A DNA stretch of 5,379 bases, from positions 1 through 5,379 of the forward strand of contig CANHPK010000145.1 of NCBI GenBank assembly GCA_947462525.1, in the 5' to 3' direction. The notes beneath the pieces are model-generated. The model searched no databases, was not told the DNA's origin, and was given only the letters and a program-made list of their open reading frames with translations. A program made the translations under genes and the position numbers. The number at the start of each line of letters is the position of its first letter. Positions within the stretch are counted from its first letter, which is position 1. The DNA is from Roseiflexaceae bacterium. GTDB lineage: Bacteria > Chloroflexota > Chloroflexia > Chloroflexales > Roseiflexaceae. Shown here one piece after another: positions 1 through 4,725 of the stretch.

Positions 1-1172
1 CCAGCGATGGGCTCGCTATCACGCAGCTCGGTGATGATGTCGGCTGCCTCGTCGATGGCATAGAAGAAGTCTTCGTCGGGCTCGTTGCCCTTGGCACGAA
101 TGGCTGCAACCGAGGCAACGGCGCTGTCACGCAATGCCTTGGTAGCGGCACCGACTGCTGCCGGATCTGTTTCGGCGGCGGTCACGGCGATCATCGTCCC
201 CAACGCGGTCGGTGATGCGGGCTCGCGGGTAACCCATGCTTGGGTGATGGTCCGGGCCTGGGCAATGTCACCGACGACGAGATAGAGGTAGCTCTGCCAC
301 GAGTCGACGCTCGACACGTCGTACCCGGCTGCCCGGGCAGCTGCAAAGCCAGCCAACGCTTCATCGTTTTTGCCTTGGCCATACAGCACCAGGGCACGCT
401 CGTAGTGTGCATCCCCATAGCTTGGCAATGCGGCAATCGCTTCGTCGTAGGCGGCGATAGCACCTGCAGCGTCTTCTTGGTAGGCCAGCGTGTAGCCCTT
501 GACATAGGCGTCGACTGCAGCCGGCGAGTACGCAGGCAGTGGTTCGCTGTAGTTTTGGATGGACCAGTTGAGGGTAATCAACGAAATCAAGATAGCCGTG
601 CTGAAGATCATCAACCGTGGAATGTCGGACATCACCAAACAGAGACCTAACAACCCCAACACCACTGCCAACAACGTCAGATGAACGATGTAGGTGTTTG
701 CTTTGGAGTCCCAGGCCATGTCGAGCGCCTGCATGAAGGTACGCATCTGTTCGGCACGGGTTGCATCGCGCAGATAGACGTCGACTTCGTAGGCTGCCGC
801 AGCTTTGTCACCCATCGATGCGTAGGGTTCGCCATACGCGGGCGAAATAATCGCCAACGCCGCTTTGGCTTCGCTCAAGGTCGCAACTGCGTCGGTCTGT
901 CCCGTCAACTCGGCCAGGTCATTCTGCTGCGTCAGCAGCTCGTCGACACGGGCTGCATAATCGAGGTTTGCCGACACCATGGTCTCGCCGACGCTCCGAA
1001 TGCGCATGGCATCGAGCGAGTAGCGCTGGGTTTCGGCACGATAGTCAGTATTGAGGTTCCCTGCATGGACCTGGAGTGTTCCAACAATACCGGCGAACAC
1101 CGTCACAATACCGATGATGACACCAATCCATCCGTCGAATTCGTTCAGTCGGTCGATGATACGCTTCATCAT
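1..1172 (-). CDS. Partial membrane protein with three membrane segments and C-terminal TPR-like repeats (C-terminus beyond the window)
   Basis: An open frame of 390 codons runs from an ATG at 1172 off the left edge without a stop. A hydrophobic segment lies at residues 15-33, followed by an Ala-rich, probably helical stretch at about 34-159. Two more hydrophobic segments lie at 160-181 and 186-204. Residues about 215-335 look like tetratricopeptide repeats: Ala-rich helical pairs with spaced Tyr/Ala, such as AYVKGYTLAYQEDAAGAIAAY and AHYERALVLYGQGKNDEALA. TPRs normally mediate protein-protein contacts. With a positively charged N-terminus (MMKRIIDR) inside and three spans, the TPR part would lie outside the membrane; this topology is inferred. 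The ATG overlaps the TGA of the upstream gene (ATGA), and AGGTGG lies about 10 nt upstream of it, so translational coupling is likely. Its membrane layout matches the upstream gene, so the two may be paralogues working together. I do not recognise a named family beyond TPR. Confidence 0.85.
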   Translation of the reverse strand, partial: MMKRIIDRLNEFDGWIGVIIGIVTVFAGIVGTLQVHAGNLNTDYRAETQRYSLDAMRIRSVGETMVSANLDYAARVDELLTQQNDLAELTGQTDAVATLSEAKAALAIISPAYGEPYASMGDKAAAAYEVDVYLRDATRAEQMRTFMQALDMAWDSKANTYIVHLTLLAVVLGLLGLCLVMSDIPRLMIFSTAILISLITLNWSIQNYSEPLPAYSPAAVDAYVKGYTLAYQEDAAGAIAAYDEAIAALPSYGDAHYERALVLYGQGKNDEALAGFAAARAAGYDVSSVDSWQSYLYLVVGDIAQARTITQAWVTREPASPTALGTMIAVTAAETDPAAVGAATKALRDSAVASVAAIRAKGNEPDEDFFYAIDEAADIITELRDSEPIA

Positions 1173-1819
1173 TTGCTCACCACCTGTTCAATCAGTATGG
1201 TTTGAATGGCAAGACCAATCGACACCAACGAAGAAATCGTCGCCAAAATGGTATTGATCAGCGGCGAGGGGATGACCTCGGTACATGCCAAAATCAACAC
1301 CAACAACGAATAGCCAAGCAACAAAACCACTAATTGGTCGGTCTTGGAACGGAACGACGCAGCGTCGGCCAGTGGACCACTGGCATCGGCCGTGCGGCGC
1401 CCGACTATGGTTGCATAGCCGGCACGTGTGTCACCCTTTTGGTTGTAGCTGCCGTCGCGCAACACAAAGCGCTGGGGGAAGTAGGATTTGGCTACCGTGC
1501 GTGGGATTGCCTGTTGCGCCTGCACCGTCGTCAAGACATCGGTCAATGCCTCGTCGGTGTTGGCCTCGGCTGCGTCGATTGCGATGGATTCGCTGGCCAC
1601 TGCAGCGCGAAAGTCCATGTACGCACGAGCGTGATTTGCCACATCACCTGCAGCGCGGATCGATGCGTTGGCATCAACAATCAATGCCAATGCTGCGTCG
1701 TTATACGAGTCACCCATGCTATCGTCAGTCACGGACATGCGCCATGCGGTGTAGGCACCACAGCTCGCAGACAGCAGTAGCGCAAAGGCCACCACTATTT
1801 TGGCGGTCGTCTCGTTCAT
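1169..1819 (-). CDS. Membrane protein of unknown function, three predicted membrane segments
   Basis: This is a 216-residue protein. I chose the ATG at 1819 (MNETTAKIVV) over one 24 bases upstream because GAGGAG stands 5 nt before it and a hydrophobic segment follows directly. Membrane segments are at about residues 8-24, 163-180 and 187-209. The middle part (about 27-161) is rich in Ala, Asp and Thr, probably helical, and predicted to lie outside the membrane. No catalytic or metal-binding motif is visible. Cys20 in SASCGAY is not a convincing lipobox because the n-region lacks a basic run and no LxxC spacing fits well. Near the C-terminus, an SK pair followed by a hydrophobic span, an IP turn and a second span matches the same arrangement in the downstream gene, which suggests common ancestry. 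It is the first gene of the leftward operon, with a perfect TATAAT about 57 bases upstream, and its stop overlaps the next start by 4 nt. Function is unknown. Confidence 0.8.
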   Translation of the reverse strand: MNETTAKIVVAFALLLSASCGAYTAWRMSVTDDSMGDSYNDAALALIVDANASIRAAGDVANHARAYMDFRAAVASESIAIDAAEANTDEALTDVLTTVQAQQAIPRTVAKSYFPQRFVLRDGSYNQKGDTRAGYATIVGRRTADASGPLADAASFRSKTDQLVVLLLGYSLLVLILACTEVIPSPLINTILATISSLVSIGLAIQTILIEQVVSK

Positions 1820-1875
1820 ACACGCTCCTCTATGTCTATGCAATTATCTAGACGCATCATTCCCTGGGTTTGGTT

Positions 1876-1881
1876 ATTATA
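1876..1881 (-). promoter_or_regulatory. Candidate -10 box (TATAAT) for the leftward membrane-protein operon
   Basis: The minus strand reads a perfect TATAAT here. A start site about 7 nt downstream would give a leader of roughly 50 nt before the ATG at 1819. No good TTGACA-like -35 is found 16-18 bp upstream (candidates GCAAGA, CGCAAG, ACGCAA), and there is no TGn extension. The call rests on the -10 box and its position. Confidence 0.45.
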
Positions 1882-1908
1882 GCGCACCCAATTATTCTCT
1901 TGCGTTCC

Positions 1909-1937
1909 TTGTCTCCGCTGCATCCCTCTTCTATACT
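1909..1937 (+). promoter_or_regulatory. Candidate sigma70-type promoter for the rightward secreted-protein genes
   Basis: TTGTCT (1909-1914) and TATACT (1932-1937) are separated by exactly 17 bp. The matches to consensus are 4/6 and 5/6. Transcription would begin near 1944, giving a leader of about 300 nt before the ATG at 2241 and about 95 nt before the small ORF at 2040. Its -35 lies about 30 bp from the -10 of the leftward promoter, so the two promoters are back to back and could share a regulator. Confidence 0.5.
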
Positions 1938-2039
1938 ACGTACAAGCAACGCACGAAATCGTCAGAAATTACAAAAATCCACATATGCGGTCTTTTCCGA
2001 TGAAACAGTCCGTGGAGTAACCATACGGGAGAACACACG

Positions 2040-2165
2040 ATGCACACGCGCCTGATTGCAGTGAGTGTCCTTTTTGCGACACGCCAACTGCAAGAGACAA
2101 TCCTGCATCACCGCTCCTTCTTTTTTTCGAATGAGCGGTGTATACTATATTACGTATTACGTTAG
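2040..2165 (+). CDS. Possible 41-residue small ORF: leader peptide or remnant of a signal-peptide gene
   Basis: The ATG at 2040 is preceded by GGGAG (2027-2031) with an 8-nt spacer, one of the better ribosome binding sites in the window. The frame stays open for 41 codons to TAG at 2163-2165. The peptide begins MHTRLIAVSVLFATRQLQ: a basic residue and then a short hydrophobic run, much like the starts of the paralogues downstream (MRRMIVFVIML, MQHRIPIVLIL). The hydrophobic run soon breaks off into polar residues, so it is not a complete signal peptide. It could be a translated leader controlling the gene at 2241, the stump of a lost fourth paralogue, or chance. Its codons run through the hairpin at 2109-2140, and its stop lies inside the stem at 2158-2198, so translating it would disturb both. 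Coding status is uncertain. Confidence 0.33.
   Translation: MHTRLIAVSVLFATRQLQETILHHRSFFFSNERCILYYVLR
2109..2140 (+). promoter_or_regulatory. Perfect 8-bp inverted repeat with a T-rich loop in the leader
   Basis: CACCGCTC (2109-2116) and GAGCGGTG (2133-2140) are perfectly complementary around a 16-nt loop containing a run of seven T. No T-tract follows the right arm, so it is not a normal intrinsic terminator. The right arm abuts TATACT (2141-2146), so it could be an operator over a second promoter or an RNA hairpin in the leader. No acceptable -35 box exists for that TATACT (TTCTTT at 17 bp). Confidence 0.4.
2149..2162 (+). repeat. Tandem heptamer ATTACGT x2
   Basis: Two perfect adjacent copies of ATTACGT occupy 2149-2155 and 2156-2162, with TACGTA palindromic across the first copy and its junction (2151-2156). 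It lies between the inverted repeat and the bulged stem-loop in the leader of the gene at 2241. It could be a protein-binding site, but two short copies can arise by chance. Confidence 0.4.
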
Positions 2166-2198
2166 CGTTTTCAATACCACAAATGTGGACGCAACGTA
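2158..2198 (+). promoter_or_regulatory. Bulged stem-loop in the leader upstream of the first secreted-protein gene
   Basis: TACGTT (2158-2163) plus GCGT (2165-2168) pairs with ACGCAACGTA (2189-2198). This forms 10 bp with a single bulged A at 2164. Inside it, CCAC (2177-2180) pairs with GTGG (2185-2188) around an AAAT tetraloop, with an 8-nt unpaired stretch on the 5' side. The structure ends about 30 nt before the ribosome binding site at 2229-2232. No known riboswitch class is matched; this is a structural observation made by eye. Confidence 0.4.
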
Positions 2199-2228
2199 TG
2201 CAAAACTATCGTGTGAATCGTTTTATGT

Positions 2229-2232
2229 GGAG
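2229..2232 (+). promoter_or_regulatory. Ribosome binding site GGAG fixing the start at 2241
   Basis: GGAG sits 8 nt before the ATG at 2241, which supports that start over the in-frame ATG three codons later. The overlapping TGTGG (2226-2230) is complementary to CCACA at 2177-2181, so the site could be partly masked in an alternative fold of the leader. Confidence 0.6.
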
Positions 2233-2240
2233 TCTCAACG

Positions 2241-3455
2241 ATGCGACGAATGATTGTTTTTGTGATCATGCTCGGGCTGTTGGTCGGGATGCAACCGAAG
2301 CACACAGCGAAAGCCGCCCAGCGCTGCTTTACCGAGACCAACCAATGTATGGACGGGCGGATAGCCGAATTCTGGGAGCAGAACGGTGGGCTTGCGGTCT
2401 TTGGGTTCCCAATTGGCCCACAAGAGCAGACGACGGTCGACGGTAAGACCTTCACGGTCCAGCGCTTCGAGCGCAATCGGCTCGAATTGCACCCCGAGAA
2501 CAAGCGCCCATACGATGTGCTCCTCGGCCGCTTGGGTGCTGATCGGCTCGGCCAACAGGGCCGTGACTGGTTCGGCTTTGCCAAGAGCGGCGACACTGGC
2601 GGCTGTCGGGTGTTTGCCGAGACCGGCCATGCGGTCTGTGGACCTATCCTCAAGGCATGGCGTGCCAATGGCCTGCAGATCGACGGCAAAAAAGCCGTCA
2701 GCGATGCCGAAAGTCTGGCATTGTTTGGTATGCCGTTATCGGGCCTTATGACCGAGACACTGTCGGACGGTAAGCAGTACCAGGTGCAGTGGTTCGAGCG
2801 TGCACGATTCGAGCTGCATCCAGAGAATGCCGCGCCGTACGATGTCTTGTTGGGGTTGTTGGGCAACGAGGTAGGCGGTGGATCTGCCCCTGCGGCAGCA
2901 GCTGCACCAGCCCAAAAGGGTCCCGGGAGCTTGTTTGTACCGTTATACAAGCGCATGTTCGCGTCATACATGCTCGAACAATGGGGCTACAAACTGGACG
3001 ACTGGGAAATGAAATGGGAAATCAGCTCGAGTTTTATCAACGGGTTGAACGACGGAACTGGTATTGCACATGATGCAAACGACTGGCGTGACAACTTGGT
3101 TCAGTCCGTTGATGTCAACACCGGCATGTATTCGCCGAGTGGAAATTACTGGGGGCTCGTCTACTACATCGTTGAATTCACCAACGAATCCGACGCGCGC
3201 TCAATGTATTATGACATTGATGTCGAAAAGCAGATGAGCTCGTCCCAGGGTATTAGATATTACAGTCCCAATGATCGCTGTTTAGAACAATGGGCCGTTG
3301 GCTCGACTGAAAGCGGCGTTGGTTTGAGCACACTCAAGATGCGGTGCGGAAACAAACTCCTGAAATTGACTGTTTTGGGTGATGGCGACAGTGATGAATT
3401 TGTCCAGCTTTTCGGCAAAATTGATCAATTCTTTGCGGGTAGCTTTTCTTGGTAA
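2241..3455 (+). CDS. Secreted protein 1: two-repeat Chloroflexota-type module plus unrecognised C-terminal domain
   Basis: This is a 404-residue exported protein. Residues 1-26 form a signal peptide: MRRM n-region, hydrophobic IVFVIMLGLLVG, and an AKAA cleavage region before QRC. Residues 27-211 are a duplicated module. Repeat 1 starts at Cys29/Cys36 (CFTETNQC) and ends in FERNRLELHPEN..PYDVLLGRLG. Repeat 2 starts at Cys122/Cys133 and ends in FERARFELHPEN..PYDVLLGLLG. Both contain FGxP, reminiscent of LGFP-type wall-associated repeats; that link is inference. A Gly/Ala/Pro linker (about 212-229) leads to a domain at about 230-404 rich in Trp and Tyr, with Cys347 and Cys369 that could form a disulfide. 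I do not recognise this domain and see no catalytic motif. The module differs from that of the third paralogue at about 7 of 185 residues and from the second at about 30, counted by eye. It is followed by a strong terminator. Confidence 0.9.
   Translation: MRRMIVFVIMLGLLVGMQPKHTAKAAQRCFTETNQCMDGRIAEFWEQNGGLAVFGFPIGPQEQTTVDGKTFTVQRFERNRLELHPENKRPYDVLLGRLGADRLGQQGRDWFGFAKSGDTGGCRVFAETGHAVCGPILKAWRANGLQIDGKKAVSDAESLALFGMPLSGLMTETLSDGKQYQVQWFERARFELHPENAAPYDVLLGLLGNEVGGGSAPAAAAAPAQKGPGSLFVPLYKRMFASYMLEQWGYKLDDWEMKWEISSSFINGLNDGTGIAHDANDWRDNLVQSVDVNTGMYSPSGNYWGLVYYIVEFTNESDARSMYYDIDVEKQMSSSQGIRYYSPNDRCLEQWAVGSTESGVGLSTLKMRCGNKLLKLTVLGDGDSDEFVQLFGKIDQFFAGSFSW
2319..2873 (+). repeat. Paralogous module, copy 1
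   Basis: This encodes the 185-residue, two-repeat module from QRCFTETNQC to GNEV. Homology to the other two copies begins abruptly at the signal-peptidase region and ends at the LLG(N/S)E motif. Beyond these points the three genes are unrelated at the DNA level. Confidence 0.9.
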
Positions 3456-3467
3456 TTGAGATCCTCC

Positions 3468-3499
3468 AGCACTGGTTGATTCTGTCAACCAGTGCTTTT
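3468..3499 (+). terminator. Intrinsic terminator between secreted-protein genes 1 and 2
   Basis: AGCACTGGTTGA (3468-3479) and TCAACCAGTGCT (3485-3496) form a perfect 12-bp stem around a 5-nt loop. The 3' arm runs directly into TTTT and then ATA. It begins 12 nt after the stop of gene 1. The next ribosome binding site (AGG at 3502-3504) starts almost at the T-run and the next ATG is at 3512, so read-through must be considered for gene 2. Confidence 0.85.
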
Positions 3500-3511
3500 A
3501 TAGGTAAGCAC

Positions 3512-4663
3512 ATGCAACACCGAATCCCGATAGTTCTCATCCTCATGCTGTATGTTGGGTTAATGGCACCGTTACCTACCCGTGTCCACGCGGCACAACG
3601 CTGTTTCACCGAAACGAATCAGTGCATGGAGGGACGGATTGCCGAATTCTGGGAACAGAACGGTGGCTTGTCGGTTTTTGGGTTCCCGATTGGACCGCTC
3701 GAAAGTGCACAGATCGAAGGAAAAACCTACATGGTGCAGCGCTTCGAGCGCAATCGACTCGAACTGCACCCCGAGAACGCACGCCCGTACGATGTGTTGC
3801 TCGGGCGCTTAGGTGTGATGCGCTTGCGTCAGACCGAACGCGATTGGTTTGCATTGCCGAAATCTTCTGACACCGGTGGGTGCAGAGTGTTCAGCGAAAC
3901 CGGTCACGCGGTGTGTGGGGCAGTCCTTAACGCATGGCGCGCGAATGGGCTCCAATTAGATGGCAAAGCCAGTGTGAGCGAAGCAGAAAGTCTGGCATTG
4001 TTTGGAATGCCGCTGTCCGGTTTGATGACCGAAACCCTCTCAGATGGCAAACAATACCAGGTGCAGTGGTTCGAACGCGCCCGCTTCGAGCTGCACCCAG
4101 AAAATGCGGCACCGTACGATGTGCTGTTAGGCTTATTGGGGAGCGAAGCACAGGCCTTCACCGAAACACCAAAACCGCAGCCACAACCAACCGCAAAACC
4201 GACCGCAGTGCCCAATCCAATCCTCTCGGGCCCGGAGTTGAACAAACGACGCGGTGCAATGCCGGCAGGGTACTGGTCTTTGACTCAATACGGTGTCCAG
4301 TTGGCTGCAGGAAGCATCACGTACATCCCGAATATCCGGTATTCGGATGCTTCGCCAGGGCACAAATATGTTGTATTGTCGATTTCTGTGAAAAATGTTC
4401 GTGTGCGAGGTCAGGATGAGGTATACATCAATCCATTCCGTTTTACCCTGATTGACCTCGAAGGTCGGAGCTACAGCCACATTTCTTCCACATATTCACT
4501 TGATAGTTATCTCAATTCCGCAGATATCTACCCAGGATATTCCGGTGGTGGCCAACTCGCCTTCGAGATACCCAAATCCACTGCTCCCGCGCAACTACTC
4601 TTCGAGCACGAAAGTTACGCGGTCACCCCAATGGTGTTGGATCTTCGTACCACTCCGCTTCGC
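3512..4663 (+). CDS. Secreted protein 2: same two-repeat module plus DUF4352-type beta-sandwich domain (stop TGA at 4664-4666)
   Basis: I chose the ATG at 3512 over one 63 bases upstream. It has AGGTAAG 7 nt before it and opens a proper signal peptide (MQHRIPIVLILMLYVGLMAP..., cleavage near VHAA/QRC), whereas the longer start would read through the terminator hairpin. The product is 384 residues. Residues 29-212 are the duplicated module, with Cys31/Cys38 and Cys124/Cys135 heading the two repeats. Residues 213-240 are a Pro/Thr/Lys linker typical of surface proteins. Residues about 255-375 carry DUF4352 hallmarks: YVVLSISVKNV, VYINPFRFTLIDLEGRSY, then PGYSGGGQLAFEIPKS and LLFE. DUF4352 is an Ig-like extracellular fold of uncertain role, often found in lipoproteins and secreted proteins. 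Synonymous codon choice in the module differs clearly from copies 1 and 3, so this is the more diverged paralogue. No separate promoter is evident. Confidence 0.9.
3596..4147 (+). repeat. Paralogous module, copy 2
   Basis: This is the most diverged of the three copies in protein and in synonymous sites. It shares short exact tracts with copy 3 near its 5' end (for example TTCACCGAAACGAATCA) and with copy 1 further on (GAAAGTCTGGCATTGTTTGG), a mosaic pattern. Confidence 0.85.
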
Positions 4664-4672
4664 TGACCTACG

Positions 4673-4705
4673 TTCGGGCGACTCGTGAAGCACGAGTCGC
4701 CCGAA
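4673..4705. repeat. Perfect 14-bp inverted repeat between secreted-protein genes 2 and 3
   Basis: TTCGGGCGACTCGT (4673-4686) and ACGAGTCGCCCGAA (4692-4705) are perfectly complementary, with a GAAGC loop whose outer G and C can also pair. It begins 6 nt after the stop of gene 2. No T-tract follows (TGATATGAAA), so it is not a canonical intrinsic terminator. It may act as a 3'-end stabiliser, a processing site, a weak or factor-assisted terminator, or an operator. It ends 20 nt before the proposed TTG start of gene 3. Confidence 0.75.
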
Positions 4706-4725
4706 TGATATGAAAAGAGAAACAC

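Larger units (their letters stand above)
1820..2240. other. Divergent intergenic control region of 421 bases
   Basis: This gap separates the leftward membrane operon from the rightward secreted-protein array. It contains no long open frame. From left to right it holds: the Shine-Dalgarno site and -10 box of the leftward operon; a -35/-10 pair facing right; a 41-codon small ORF with its own ribosome binding site; an 8-bp inverted repeat; a tandem ATTACGT heptamer; a bulged stem-loop; and the ribosome binding site of the first rightward gene. It is visibly more AT-rich than the flanking genes, as expected for promoter DNA. No tRNA or known riboswitch consensus was recognised. Confidence 0.7.

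Noticed and set aside
240..1205. Plus-strand open frames across the TPR membrane gene
   Set aside because: The minus strand carries a continuous 390-codon frame with membrane spans, TPR character and an ATGA overlap. The plus frames are short, His/Arg/Cys-rich shadows.
1944..2240. Known riboswitch, self-cleaving ribozyme or tRNA in the leader
   Set aside because: I looked for common consensus elements (such as hammerhead CUGANGA/GAAA and tRNA arms) and found only fragments such as CCGATGAAAC without the required partners.
2065..2446. Open frames beginning at GTG codons in the leader and running into gene 1
   Set aside because: They have no suitable ribosome binding site and overlap the well-supported gene at 2241 in another frame.
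2682..2699. GACGGC-A6-GCCGTC inverted repeat with an A-run inside secreted gene 1
   Set aside because: It encodes an ordinary part of the module (DGKKAV). The paralogue at 4726 has lost the left arm without harm to its frame, so a conserved slippage or structural role is unlikely.
2171..2971. A 266-codon open frame on the minus strand across secreted gene 1, with similar antisense frames at 3904-4245 and 4615-5124
   Set aside because: They lie opposite clearly coding sequence. Their similarity to each other only mirrors the repeated sense module, and they lack signal, motif or ribosome binding site support.
3419..3430. 12-bp perfect palindrome AATTGATCAATT near the end of secreted gene 1
   Set aside because: It lies inside the coding sequence, has no partner site nearby and no promoter that it would overlap convincingly; chance is sufficient.
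3476..3502. TTGATT...TTTATA as a promoter for secreted gene 2
   Set aside because: The spacing is only 15 bp, both boxes lie in the terminator hairpin and its T-run, and the start would fall almost on the ATG at 3512.
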